NCBI GenBank assembly: GCA_963846585.1
Contig: CAWJWO010000002.1
Location: 248,001 to 312,000 of the forward strand
From: JAAUTT01 sp963846585
GTDB lineage: Bacteria; Bacteroidota; Bacteroidia; Bacteroidales; JAAUTT01
Reading direction: 5' to 3'
Length of the DNA stretch: 64,000 bases
Position 1 is the stretch's first letter, and each line of letters begins with the position of its first letter. Shown here piece by piece: positions 18,679-27,978 of the stretch. The position numbers and the translations under genes were made by a program. The notes beneath the pieces are model-generated. The model had not been told where the DNA came from, did not search any database, and worked only from the letters and a program-made list of their open reading frames with translations.

Positions 18679-20310
18679 TTATTTAGATTTACTAACATAT
18701 TTCAACCTTAAAATATTAAGAGGATTACCTGAAAACCCTTTTATTGAAATTGGGCAAAAACGGACAGCCTGGTCATAATATAACGGCACTATAGCAGCCT
18801 CCTGAACAATAATCCCATTCATTTTCCTGTATAATTCAATACGCTGCCGTTGATTACTGCAAATTGTTGCTTTTTCAAAATAACTATCGAACAGCATATT
18901 TTTAAAATGACTATTGTTAGGGCCTTTAGGGCTGAAATTATGACTGTAAAACAGGGAAAGGTAATTTTCAGCGTCAGGATAATCGGCTATCCAGGAAGCC
19001 CTGTAAAATGATACTTTTGAATTTGCCACCATTTCGCGAAATGTTGCTCCGATACTTACTTCTATTTTCAAAGGGATGCCAACCTGTGCCAGATCATGTT
19101 GTATAAACTCGCATAAATCAAGGTAATCAGAGGTAGTATGCAGGGTGATCTCTGGCAGCCCTTTTCCATCAGGGAATCCGATCTCAGCAAGAAGTTGCCT
19201 TGCCTTATCCGGATTGTAACAATAACCTTCTGTATTCTCAGTATAACCCGGTAATCCTTTTGGTATAATACCCCATAATGCCTGGGTTCCACAATTATTA
19301 CGAAGATATTTCAGCATTTTTGCCCTGTCAAAGGATAAATTAATTGCCTTTCTTAAATTTTTATTCAACATCGGGTTACCCTTTAATTTTGACGAATCGA
19401 GCATAAAACCTAAATATTCTGTATTTAAAAATGGTGAAACAATCATTCTGAACCTACTGGCATATTTAGGATTTAACTTTCCATTCCGTGTGATCAATTC
19501 ATCCTTGTACACTGTTTGTACTCCTGATAAAAAATCGAGGTTACCCTTCATAAATTCAAGAAATTCTGATTGCTTGTCCTTTATAAATGTGATCGCTATC
19601 GCATCAAGATACGGCAAACAATTACCAGAGGAATCTTTTTCAAAATAATTTGGGTTTTTTATTAATATGAGTTTCTCTCCCTCCTTCCACATTTTAAACA
19701 GGAAAGGTCCCGACCCTATCGGATGGCTCCTGAAATCGGAGCCAAAATATTCTATTGCCTCGTGTGGTACAATTGATGTGTATGGCATAGAAAGCAATTC
19801 TGTAAAAGCTGCAAATGGTTTTTTCAGGCGGATACCGAACATAGAATCATTAAAAACCTCAAATCCCTTGTCTTTATATGTTTGATTAATGTTTTCAAAT
19901 ATCCATGATCCGGGTGAAGCAACTGCAGGGTCAATCAGCCTTTTGTAGCTAAATACTACGTCCCGGGATGTTAGTTTTCTTCCTTTGCCTGATTGAAATA
20001 TAGGATTGTTGTGAAAATAAACATCATTTCTCAAATAGAACGTGTACTCAAGTCCATCTTTTGAAATATCGTAATTCCTGGCCAATGAAGGATGTATCTT
20101 CAATGAATCGTCAATTTCGAAAAGACGGTTAAAAAGCTGGAATACAACCCTCATATGCCTTTCATTGCTGGCAAATGCCGGATCTAATGAATTAATCCCC
20201 TGCGTTTCGTTATACCTGAAAACAGTTCGTTTGTCATTATACTTTACATTGTAAGAACATGATATACATAGAAATATAATAGAAATAATAGAAATCTTAA
20301 TAAGATTCAT
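18679..20310 (-). CDS. Family 5 extracellular solute-binding lipoprotein (peptide ABC transporter type)
   Basis: Binds oligopeptides or related solutes for an ABC transporter. A lipobox FLCISC follows a short signal peptide if translation starts at the ATG at 20310; an upstream start seven codons earlier is less likely. Family 5 features are RYNETQGINSLDPAFASNER at the mature N-terminus, then AKNYDISKDGLEYTF-like and SRDVVFSYKRLIDP segments, and a late NLSFDRAKML. No permease or ATPase genes are adjacent. It is transcribed away from cca, sharing a 128-base divergent region. Confidence 0.9.
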   Translation of the reverse strand: MNLIKISIISIIFLCISCSYNVKYNDKRTVFRYNETQGINSLDPAFASNERHMRVVFQLFNRLFEIDDSLKIHPSLARNYDISKDGLEYTFYLRNDVYFHNNPIFQSGKGRKLTSRDVVFSYKRLIDPAVASPGSWIFENINQTYKDKGFEVFNDSMFGIRLKKPFAAFTELLSMPYTSIVPHEAIEYFGSDFRSHPIGSGPFLFKMWKEGEKLILIKNPNYFEKDSSGNCLPYLDAIAITFIKDKQSEFLEFMKGNLDFLSGVQTVYKDELITRNGKLNPKYASRFRMIVSPFLNTEYLGFMLDSSKLKGNPMLNKNLRKAINLSFDRAKMLKYLRNNCGTQALWGIIPKGLPGYTENTEGYCYNPDKARQLLAEIGFPDGKGLPEITLHTTSDYLDLCEFIQHDLAQVGIPLKIEVSIGATFREMVANSKVSFYRASWIADYPDAENYLSLFYSHNFSPKGPNNSHFKNMLFDSYFEKATICSNQRQRIELYRKMNGIIVQEAAIVPLYYDQAVRFCPISIKGFSGNPLNILRLKYVSKSK

Positions 20311-20344
20311 GTTTTCGAAATATAACTTCACTAATATAACAATT

Positions 20345-20372
20345 TTGCATAATACAATTATTTATAAATTTG
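20345..20372 (+). promoter_or_regulatory. Putative Bacteroidota-type promoter for cca
   Basis: TTG at 20345 and TAAATTTG at 20365 are 17 bases apart, matching the -33 TTG and -7 TAnnTTTG elements of this phylum. The cca start is 67 bases downstream. Confidence 0.45.
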
Positions 20373-20402
20373 CACATTTGCACATTATCACATCTGCACA
20401 TA
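20363..20402. repeat. Short direct repeats upstream of cca
   Basis: TTTGCACA, TTGCACAT and CTGCACAT units repeat at 8-9-base intervals between the two divergent genes and overlap the putative promoter. Confidence 0.5.
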
Positions 20403-20438
20403 ATCTTTATTAATTTTGTAAGAATTGCAAAATCCACT

Positions 20439-21866
20439 ATGCATAAATATTTAAAGCATCCCATTTTTAATGTAATCTCTGAAATAGCAGATAAGGAAAA
20501 TTTGGAAGTATATGTTGTAGGTGGATACGTCAGGGATGCATTATTACACAGATTTTCAAACGACATAGATATAGCTGTTGTAGGTAATGGCATAAATTTA
20601 GCTAAAAAAGTTGCCAATAAAATTGGAGATAACACCAATGTAACTGTTTTTAAAAATTTTGGCACAGCAATGCTTAAATACATGGGTTGTGAAATAGAAT
20701 TCGTTGGAGCCAGAAAAGAATCCTACAGGCTCAACTCACGAAAACCCATAGTTGAAAATGGGACACTTAAGGACGACCAGGAAAGAAGGGACTTTACAAT
20801 AAATGCACTGGCAATTAGCCTGGGTAAAGAAAATTTTGGAGAACTTATTGATCCGTTTGGAGGAATTGATGACTTAAAGAAAAAGATTATCCGTACACCT
20901 CTGGCTCCTGACACCACCTTTTCTGATGACCCGCTTCGTATGATAAGGGCCGTTCGTTTTGCAACACAGCTTAATTTTAATATTGAAGGGCCGACTTTTG
21001 AATCAATAATTAAGAACAATACAAGGATTCAAATAGTATCAAAGGAACGCATTTCTGATGAATTACAAAAAATAATACTTTCACCTAAACCTTCCCTGGG
21101 TTTTCATTTACTAGATCAAAGCGATCTGTTACAATTAATATTTCCTCTTTTAGCAAATCTAAAAGGAGTGGAAGTTATTAATGGACAGTCGCATAAAGAT
21201 AATTTTGTTCACAGCCTCAAGGTTCTGGATAATATTTGCAAATTAACTGATAATGTTTGGCTGCGTTGGGCTGCATTATTGCATGATATAGCTAAACCAA
21301 TTACAAAAAAATATAATCCGGTACAAGGATGGTCTTTTCATGGACATGAATACCTCGGAGCAAAAATGATCCCTGAAATTTTTAAGGAATTAAAGCTGCC
21401 ATTAAATGAGAAAATGAGGTATGTCCAGAAGATGGTGCTATTGCATTTACGTCCAATTGTACTGGCCAACGAAGTAGTAACTGATTCTGCGGTTCGCAGG
21501 TTATTATTCGATGCAGGTGAGGATATAAACGATCTGATGTTCCTTTGTCAGGCGGATATTACTTCAGGCAATAAAGATACAGTAAAAAAATATCTGGCAA
21601 ATTTCGAATTGGTAAATCAAAAACTAAAAGAATTAGAAGAACATGATACAATTAGAAATTTTCGCCCGCCTATTAATGGCGACGATATAATTAAATTTTT
21701 TGGAATTAAACCTTGCAGGGAAATAGGAATAATCAAAAACGCTATAAAAGATGCAATATTGGATGGAGTGATATCAAATAATTATGACGAAGCTTATAAA
21801 TTTATGATTGAAGCAGCAAGGGGCCTGGGGCTTGAAGTTAAGAACAAGCATAATATTGATTATTGA
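20439..21866 (+). CDS. cca: CCA-adding tRNA nucleotidyltransferase with HD domain
   Basis: Adds or repairs the CCA end of tRNAs, which is needed here because the tRNA-Ser gene lacks an encoded CCA. The class II nucleotidyltransferase head shows VVGGYVRDALL followed by NDIDIAVVG, the catalytic DxD. RRDFTINALAI and DPLRMIRAVRFA motifs follow, then an HD phosphohydrolase domain with WAALLHDIAKP. I start at the ATG at 20439 (MHKYLKHPIF) because the 23 upstream codons come from intergenic repeats. A poly(A) polymerase or a split A- or CC-adding role is possible. Confidence 0.92.
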   Translation: MHKYLKHPIFNVISEIADKENLEVYVVGGYVRDALLHRFSNDIDIAVVGNGINLAKKVANKIGDNTNVTVFKNFGTAMLKYMGCEIEFVGARKESYRLNSRKPIVENGTLKDDQERRDFTINALAISLGKENFGELIDPFGGIDDLKKKIIRTPLAPDTTFSDDPLRMIRAVRFATQLNFNIEGPTFESIIKNNTRIQIVSKERISDELQKIILSPKPSLGFHLLDQSDLLQLIFPLLANLKGVEVINGQSHKDNFVHSLKVLDNICKLTDNVWLRWAALLHDIAKPITKKYNPVQGWSFHGHEYLGAKMIPEIFKELKLPLNEKMRYVQKMVLLHLRPIVLANEVVTDSAVRRLLFDAGEDINDLMFLCQADITSGNKDTVKKYLANFELVNQKLKELEEHDTIRNFRPPINGDDIIKFFGIKPCREIGIIKNAIKDAILDGVISNNYDEAYKFMIEAARGLGLEVKNKHNIDY

Positions 21867-22010
21867 GAACCAGGAACCAGGATATAAATCTTTAGTAATT
21901 TAACCTCCGGTTATCTAAATAAAAGACAAGTTAAAATTAAATAATGGTATAAGAAATTAGTAGCTAATACTTCTTAATAAAAGTGATATAATTCAACTTA
22001 TTAATATTTA

Positions 22011-24371
22011 TCATCTCCATTTGAATGTATATGTTACTGACGGTATAATTGGTAATAAACTTCCATATGTAATATGTAGATTGTTAGGTGGACCGTCAAA
22101 ATACATATAAACCGGATTTTTACGGTCATATGCATTAAAAATATCAAAGCTCCACATATGAACCCCATAGCGGTTTCTCGTTTTACGATGAATTCCAATA
22201 TCAAGTCTATGATATGCAGGCAATCTGCAATTATTAAGTGTTGGGTAATAATATATTTGACCATCAAGCGGGCTATTGGTTGTACCAATTAACAAATCAG
22301 GTACATATTGTTCAACCGGAATAGTAACCGGATAACCTGTACCATAAACCCACATAGCAGATGCATCCCATTTCTCTGAAAATTTATAATTGACAAAAAT
22401 ATTAAAGTCATTCAAACGGTCATACGAAAAAGGGAAGGTGGTGCCATTGTTCAAATCAGGATAAGTTCTGTCAGAGGAAGATAAAGTATAATTTATGCTG
22501 CCTGTAATACGTCCATGTTGTTTTTCTATGGATAATTCAATTCCTTTTGCAATTCCTGTGCCTTGAGTAACTTGTTCGTACCATGGAACAAATTGAGCAA
22601 TTATTGATGCTCCGTTTTTATAATCTGTTGTATTATACAACCATTTATAGTAAGTTTCTATTGAAATAAGCAATGTTTTATTCCAATTGAAAGCTAAACC
22701 AATGTTAACCTGATCTGATTTAAGCGGATTTACTCCATTTGTTGCCGGAACCCAGATATCAGTAGGCCAACTAACATTATACATACTTAAAAGATGCATA
22801 TATTGAACCATACGTGAACAACCTGTCTTAATAACTAAACCTGGCGAAATGCTATAATTAACAGATAACCTTGGCTCAGGATTAATAATTGATTCTGTTT
22901 TAGAAATGAATCCACTGAAGCGTATACCTGCATTAATCTTAATTTTAGTATTTGGTTTTATTTCATCCTCAATATAACAATATGGCTCATTGGCATGAAT
23001 TATTGCATTCGCGAAAGTGGTATCAGTTGTAGTTTTTAGGTATTGATCATTTTCATTATAATTGTCTTTACCAGGATTAAAAATATGAAAAGTATTTCCT
23101 GCTCCAAATTTTAATAATTGATTATTTGAAAGGGAATATTCAAAATCAGTTTTAGTAATAACATCAGTAATTTGCGAAGAATAATCAGCTAAATAGTTAC
23201 GGGAAACAGTATTTGTGTCAAGGATTTCTTTACTGTTGTAGTGTTCCTGGGTAAAATAATTGTATTTACTATATGCTAAAGTGGTGTTTGAGAAAAGGCT
23301 GTTTCCAAAAGTGTGGTTCCATCTGACAGAACCAATCAAATTTCCCCAGCCGGATGTTTCCAGGGTGCTTTCCGTATATTGTTCATTTGTACTTATTATT
23401 TCATCGTTATTATTTGTATTTTGAATATTGTCTTTTCCCATATAAAAACAAAGGTATATTCGGTCGTGTCTCGAAAATGTGTGGGACATACTGGCATTCA
23501 AATCATAAAAATAATAGTCAGGAAAACCGGGATCTACGATACCTGATCTTTTAAGAGGTCCAGTAAACAAATCAAAATACGACCTTCTTCCCGAAATCAT
23601 AAAGGTTGTTTTATTATTAAATAATGGACCTTGAACAGTAAATCTTGATGAAATAAGTCCAACTGATACTTCAGCTTTTACAATTTTATTGTTTCCATCA
23701 AGACTGCGTACATCTATCACGGATGATGTTCTTCCTCCATATTGAGCGGGAAAATTACCTTTTAGCAGTTCAACATCTTTAACAGCACTAACGTTAAAAG
23801 CACTAAAAAAACCATATAAGTGGCTTACATTATAAATTGGAACATCGTCCAATAAAAAAAGGTTTTCACCTGCTCCACCACCTCTGACAAATATTCCTGC
23901 AGAACCTTCTAATCCTCCCTTAATACCAGGCTGACTTTGAATCGATTTTAACAAATCGGCTTCACCTAAAGCAGGAATTGAAGTAAGCAATTGAATGGGT
24001 ATTAACTTAATACCCAATGGTGTATTTTCGTCCCGATTATATTGCGAACCTTCAATAATAACTTCCTGAATTTCACTTACAGGATAAATTGAAAATAAAA
24101 CCATTGTATCATGGTCTAATTCCAAATACTTCACCTGAGATTTATATCCAAGATAGGTTGCTTTAAGAGCTAACTTACCTTGAGTAGTGTTCAAATGGTA
24201 AAAACCGAAATTATTAGATATTGTGCCTTTTTTACTAATGCTATCTATAACATAAGCACCTGATATTCTTTCTCCGGTTTTAAGATCTTCAATATAACCA
24301 GAAATTGAATAATTTTGTGATTTAGCAATTTGAATTATTAATAAAAAGAAAACAAATATTTTGATTTTCAT
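22011..24371 (-). CDS. TonB-dependent outer-membrane receptor with carboxypeptidase-like N-terminal domain
   Basis: An outer-membrane barrel for energised uptake. A signal peptide ending KSQ is followed by a carboxypeptidase-regulatory-like domain (SISGYIEDLKTGERISGAYV, about 20-100). Then comes a plug domain (SIQSQPGIKGG...GIFVRGGGAGENLFLLDDVPIY) and a 22-stranded-type barrel ending in aromatic-rich strands (VTYTFKWR). About 786 residues. I prefer the ATG at 24371 to a TTG two codons upstream. Downstream of a DUF4249 lipoprotein gene, as is typical of this pairing; it is not a SusC/SusD pair. The substrate is unknown. Confidence 0.92.
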   Translation of the reverse strand: MKIKIFVFFLLIIQIAKSQNYSISGYIEDLKTGERISGAYVIDSISKKGTISNNFGFYHLNTTQGKLALKATYLGYKSQVKYLELDHDTMVLFSIYPVSEIQEVIIEGSQYNRDENTPLGIKLIPIQLLTSIPALGEADLLKSIQSQPGIKGGLEGSAGIFVRGGGAGENLFLLDDVPIYNVSHLYGFFSAFNVSAVKDVELLKGNFPAQYGGRTSSVIDVRSLDGNNKIVKAEVSVGLISSRFTVQGPLFNNKTTFMISGRRSYFDLFTGPLKRSGIVDPGFPDYYFYDLNASMSHTFSRHDRIYLCFYMGKDNIQNTNNNDEIISTNEQYTESTLETSGWGNLIGSVRWNHTFGNSLFSNTTLAYSKYNYFTQEHYNSKEILDTNTVSRNYLADYSSQITDVITKTDFEYSLSNNQLLKFGAGNTFHIFNPGKDNYNENDQYLKTTTDTTFANAIIHANEPYCYIEDEIKPNTKIKINAGIRFSGFISKTESIINPEPRLSVNYSISPGLVIKTGCSRMVQYMHLLSMYNVSWPTDIWVPATNGVNPLKSDQVNIGLAFNWNKTLLISIETYYKWLYNTTDYKNGASIIAQFVPWYEQVTQGTGIAKGIELSIEKQHGRITGSINYTLSSSDRTYPDLNNGTTFPFSYDRLNDFNIFVNYKFSEKWDASAMWVYGTGYPVTIPVEQYVPDLLIGTTNSPLDGQIYYYPTLNNCRLPAYHRLDIGIHRKTRNRYGVHMWSFDIFNAYDRKNPVYMYFDGPPNNLHITYGSLLPIIPSVTYTFKWR

Positions 24372-24402
24372 TAACAAAAAATATATTTATTGATATGGTT
24401 TA

Positions 24403-25317
24403 TTAATAAAATACTATAGAATCGCATGAAACACCTGCACCTTCAAATATTCCATATCCTTCCTGTATGTTGGAAAATACCTGTGTAGGTTCGGCCAATG
24501 GGTTATTGTAATTAGTATAATAAAGATTAAGTGATTGGATATATTTAAAATAATCTTCAGTAATGGAATAAAGTTTAAAATAAAGTACCTTTTTAACAGG
24601 TGTATATGTACCGCCATAATCCCAAAAAGGATATCCAATGTCCTTACCATTAATTATTAACCTTGATACATGTGGCTTGCCATTGAAAGTTTTATCGGAA
24701 AATGCAAACCCGGCTAATATTGATCCACTATATAAATATTCTTCTATTGCCGGATCCTGAACTTGGCCATTAGTAGGCATAAAAATTAAATAATAGTTTT
24801 GTTCGTTTGCCGGATCGTTGAACACTATATCAAATATCATATCCACATTACTTTCATACCAAGGATTTGAGATTATAACGCGAGATGTATCAACTCGTAC
24901 AATTTTCACAATATTTGGAATTGTTGTAATGGCTGTAACTTCAGGTTTCCCAAATGCATCGACCTTAATTTTATATTGATAGCCGGGTTTTGGGTAAAAG
25001 AGTTTTGAACTATAATTATATAGTAAATACCCTGCAGAAGAATGATATTTATATGAATAGTTGTAACTAAGTGAATCAAGAAAAGTATTGTTTTCATAAA
25101 TCACTGCTTTAGCATTCGTTATTTCAGATAAAGAATTGTTAACTGAAGTGTCTTGAAAAACATAAGCACTGGTAGTTATATTAGCACCAATAAGGCTATC
25201 TGATGTAAGAAGACTATTTATAACAATTTTTCTACCTGTATCAGGAATATCAATTTTTTCAGGCTGACAGGATAAAAATGTTAAAATAATAAAAAGATTA
25301 AAAATTATTTTATCCAC
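24403..25317 (-). CDS. DUF4249 lipoprotein, partner of the TonB receptor
   Basis: DUF4249 proteins are surface or periplasmic lipoproteins encoded beside TonB receptors in Bacteroidota; their function is unknown. A GTG at 25317 gives a compact signal peptide with lipobox FLSC, and the mature part begins QPEKIDIPDTGRKIVINSLL, the typical family opening. Starts further upstream would overlap the preceding propeller gene. The 3' end is about 30 bases from the receptor start, so the two form an operon, possibly including the propeller gene at 25349. Confidence 0.85.
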   Translation of the reverse strand: MDKIIFNLFIILTFLSCQPEKIDIPDTGRKIVINSLLTSDSLIGANITTSAYVFQDTSVNNSLSEITNAKAVIYENNTFLDSLSYNYSYKYHSSAGYLLYNYSSKLFYPKPGYQYKIKVDAFGKPEVTAITTIPNIVKIVRVDTSRVIISNPWYESNVDMIFDIVFNDPANEQNYYLIFMPTNGQVQDPAIEEYLYSGSILAGFAFSDKTFNGKPHVSRLIINGKDIGYPFWDYGGTYTPVKKVLYFKLYSITEDYFKYIQSLNLYYTNYNNPLAEPTQVFSNIQEGYGIFEGAGVSCDSIVFY

Positions 25318-25348
25318 TTGTTTTTTATAATGTATTATTTCAATTGAA

Positions 25349-26320
25349 TTAATTACTGCCATTAAGTAATGAAACACCACCGCCTGCAATACCAACCCAT
25401 TTATTATTTTTGGAATCGATACACATGGATAAGATCGGACCTAAATTTGTATATGCTGTCCAAATAGTTCCACCGAATACAGATATTCCATCATCAGTTC
25501 CAACCCAAATATTACCCCTGGTATCTATAGAAATGCAGTTAACCCGGTCAGATATTAAAGTAAGGCTGTCATTATTTGCTAAACCATTTATTTTGTTTTT
25601 CGTAAAGGTGATCCAATTTGTGCCGTCAAATTGTGTTACACCATAATTTGTTGTACCAAACCATTTTGTATTATGGGAATCAATGGCAATAGCAGAAATA
25701 TTATTTTTTGTCGATCCTGAATAAGTATTCCAATTAGTTCCATCAAATTCTGAAATTCCACCGGATATTGTACCGAACCATTTATTATTTTGATTATCGA
25801 TGGCAATAGCAGAAACTTTATTACTTACCAGTCCTTCCTCAGTTGTATAAGTTGTCCAGTTTGTACCATTATATTTTGTAACTCCAGCATCAGTATACGA
25901 TAAAAAGGCATATCCAAACCATTTATTTCCCTCTTTATCAATGGCAATTGAAGTAACAGTATCACTTGCTAATCCATCGGATTTGTGGTAAGTAGTCCAT
26001 GTGGTACCATTAAATTTAGATAGTCCTCCAAAAGTTCCAAGCCATAGATTATTCAGGGAATCTACAATCATGGCACGGACATTATTATTTGCCAATCCAT
26101 TACTTGTAGTATACGTAGTAAAGGTTTTACCATCAAATTTTGATAACCCGTTATAAGTTCCAAACCATTTGTTGCCGTTCAAATCTATGGCTATAGCCGA
26201 TACACTAGAATTGACCAATCCATTAATCATATTATAATTTATCCAATTCGTATTGTCTTCCTTTTTGCATGAAAAAACGACAATAACCAAGGTCAACAAA
26301 ATAAGTTTTGAATTTTTCAT
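25349..26320 (-). CDS. Beta-propeller lipoprotein, third of three
   Basis: The signal peptide ends VVFSC followed by KKED. About seven propeller blades follow, with the core AIAIDxxGNKWFGTYNGLSKFDGxxxTTY; conserved Trp, Phe, Gly and Thr recur every 40-45 residues. It starts at the ATG at 26320. The next gene on the strand is the DUF4249 lipoprotein about 30 bases later, so this propeller may belong to the TonB receptor operon, suggesting that the three work at the outer membrane together. That link is inference from spacing. Confidence 0.8.
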   Translation of the reverse strand: MKNSKLILLTLVIVVFSCKKEDNTNWINYNMINGLVNSSVSAIAIDLNGNKWFGTYNGLSKFDGKTFTTYTTSNGLANNNVRAMIVDSLNNLWLGTFGGLSKFNGTTWTTYHKSDGLASDTVTSIAIDKEGNKWFGYAFLSYTDAGVTKYNGTNWTTYTTEEGLVSNKVSAIAIDNQNNKWFGTISGGISEFDGTNWNTYSGSTKNNISAIAIDSHNTKWFGTTNYGVTQFDGTNWITFTKNKINGLANNDSLTLISDRVNCISIDTRGNIWVGTDDGISVFGGTIWTAYTNLGPILSMCIDSKNNKWVGIAGGGVSLLNGSN

Positions 26321-26380
26321 AATTTTTAAAATTAAAATCACTAATTCATTATAAGGGTAATAATTTATATAATTAATTTA

Positions 26381-26417
26381 AAAAGCCCTTGTAAATATAC
26401 AAATTACAAGGGCTTTT
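26381..26417 (-). terminator. Rho-independent terminator after the ChW lipoprotein gene
   Basis: A 14-bp perfect stem AAAAGCCCTTGTAA / TTACAAGGGCTTTT with a 9-base loop lies 13 bases after the stop of the upstream gene on this strand; A/T runs on both sides allow action in both directions. Confidence 0.8.
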
Positions 26418-26430
26418 AAATAAATTATTG

Positions 26431-27312
26431 TCAATATTGTAAAATATAATAAGCGAATGCTTGAAGTTCTATTCCATAAATTCCTGCAATATTTCCATCA
26501 TTAGTCCAGTATTGCCAACCTTTATCTGCCATATGTGCTATATACCAAATATGAAAATTAGGGGTATTAGCAAATGCCATTTGTAATTGACAGGTAGGCG
26601 CACTATGGTTCTGTGTACCAACAAATTGACTCCATCCATTACTGAAACCATTTGGATTATTATAATACCAGGTCCAATTTGGATTATAATTTTGATCACA
26701 TCTCGCATAAATTGAATAAGAAATTGGATATGAAAGTATATTGCTATTTACCCAAAAACCTTCTAATCTTAAACCATCTCCAGTTGTTCCAACATATGAA
26801 AAATCATTACTAGAGCCCAAAGAAGACGGGTTAATCTCTTCGTTACCGTTTCCTGAACCTCTAAAGGTAGGATAACCAGAACCAACATAACCATGTGCTT
26901 CAACCCATGCTAGTCCAAAAACTCCACTTACATTCCAAAATGACGCCTTTGTCGTTAAAGGTAATTGCGGTACTGTATCCTTTGATGAAGATATTTTTGA
27001 AGAATCTATAGGTATGTTTTTAAAAGGACTTATAATAGGTTCTTTCTTGCCCAATGATTTTAAAAACCCTGTGGTAGTATCGTATTGTGCAATTACCTGA
27101 GCAGCATCAGATGTCCTTCCGTTTTTTAAAAGATTTGCATGAATTGCAAGAATAAGACTAGGATCAAGATATTGGAAAACTCGACCACTATCATTTTTTA
27201 GAGCAAAAGTGCTGGATTGTATTGATGAATTTGTTTCGGATTTTTTGCAACTTTGCAATCCCAAAAACGTTATAAAAATAACGGCAATAGTATAAAAAAT
27301 TATTTTCTTAAT
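26431..27312 (-). CDS. Lipoprotein with ChW-type (hydrophobic W) repeats
   Basis: The C-terminal half resembles ChW repeats. One is around GLAWVEAHGYVG and GTTGDGLRLEGFWV; the second is WYIAHMADKGWQYWTNDG then IAGIYGIELQAFAYYIL, matching the GW-W-DG-GT-G-LEA pattern. No ATG gives a signal peptide. The frame from a TTG at 27264 lacks one, while extension to ATT at 27312 gives KKIIFYTIAVIFITFLGLQSC, a good lipoprotein signal. A rare ATT start, or ATA at 27303, is therefore likely. The middle is linker-like. ChW repeats are known chiefly from clostridia, where they are surface-associated; the function here is unknown. Confidence 0.65.
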   Translation of the reverse strand: MKKIIFYTIAVIFITFLGLQSCKKSETNSSIQSSTFALKNDSGRVFQYLDPSLILAIHANLLKNGRTSDAAQVIAQYDTTTGFLKSLGKKEPIISPFKNIPIDSSKISSSKDTVPQLPLTTKASFWNVSGVFGLAWVEAHGYVGSGYPTFRGSGNGNEEINPSSLGSSNDFSYVGTTGDGLRLEGFWVNSNILSYPISYSIYARCDQNYNPNWTWYYNNPNGFSNGWSQFVGTQNHSAPTCQLQMAFANTPNFHIWYIAHMADKGWQYWTNDGNIAGIYGIELQAFAYYILQY

Positions 27313-27375
27313 TTTTTTAAATTTAGGTTAATTGTTACAATTTAATTAATGAGATATAGTTTACTGTTGTTGTTT

Positions 27376-27405
27376 CCACGCCTGGTCTAAACAGGCGTGG
27401 TTTTT
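27376..27405 (+). terminator. Strong hairpin with T-run, no upstream plus-strand gene
   Basis: CCACGCCTG-(7)-CAGGCGTGG followed by TTTTT is a classic intrinsic terminator on the plus strand, but no plus gene ends nearby. On the minus strand it lies in the leader of the ChW lipoprotein gene. The rest of the 27313-27978 gap is AT-rich and holds only a C10 tract, short tandem repeats and a possible promoter. Confidence 0.65.
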
Positions 27406-27737
27406 CATTTTTGGACAGCAGATGAAACTAACTACTGGTTGTTTTAATTACCTAGTAATTGAACAACAATTTAATTTCTTGATCTGTTAATTCAAAATTA
27501 ATTCATTATATTACGTTTTAATAATTTTATAATCTGCTAATTTGGCCTTTCCCAGAATTTGTTATAGTAAATAATTACTCAAAAACTAATATGCTATATA
27601 AAATATTGAAATATAATGGTCTATTGACAAGAATTACTGTTAACTTTCTCTATCTTGCAATAGACAAATTTTGAATTAAAATTAAATACTATTTCTTTGA
27701 ATTCCAAGAAAAAATAATTAAATTAACGTTAATAATA

Positions 27738-27747
27738 CCCCCCCCCC
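27738..27747. repeat. C10 homopolymer tract
   Basis: Ten consecutive C residues in a very AT-rich gap, 231 bases upstream of the mccB start. Homopolymers of this length are prone to slippage. Confidence 0.8.
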
Positions 27748-27837
27748 TTATTATATATAATTGATTATATGTATATTATAAATATTAAGTATGATAAATT
27801 GAATGATTATATATTAATATTAATTTTATATTAATAA

Positions 27838-27914
27838 CAAAACCTTATAAACCTTATAAACCTTTATTACTTAATCACCTAATCACTTTTTTTACTTACG
27901 ACTTACGACTTTTC
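27838..27914. repeat. Intergenic short tandem repeats upstream of mccB
   Basis: ACCTTATAA units (9 bases), then TTAATCACC/TAATCACT units, then ACTTACG units (7 bases). Confidence 0.8.
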
Positions 27915-27933
27915 AAAATGAACACAATAATAA

Positions 27934-27941
27934 TACATTTG
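27934..27941 (+). promoter_or_regulatory. Possible -7 element of the leucine-degradation operon
   Basis: TACATTTG matches TAnnTTTG, 37 bases before the mccB start; no clear -33 TTG is seen, so support is weak. Confidence 0.25.
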
Positions 27942-27978
27942 TTAAATACATATTACCAGATATTTAACAAAGTACTTA

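Noticed and set aside
22011..25317. SusC/SusD-type glycan uptake pair
   Set aside because: The receptor lacks the SusC-specific length and its partner matches DUF4249, not SusD; no glycan-degrading enzymes are near.
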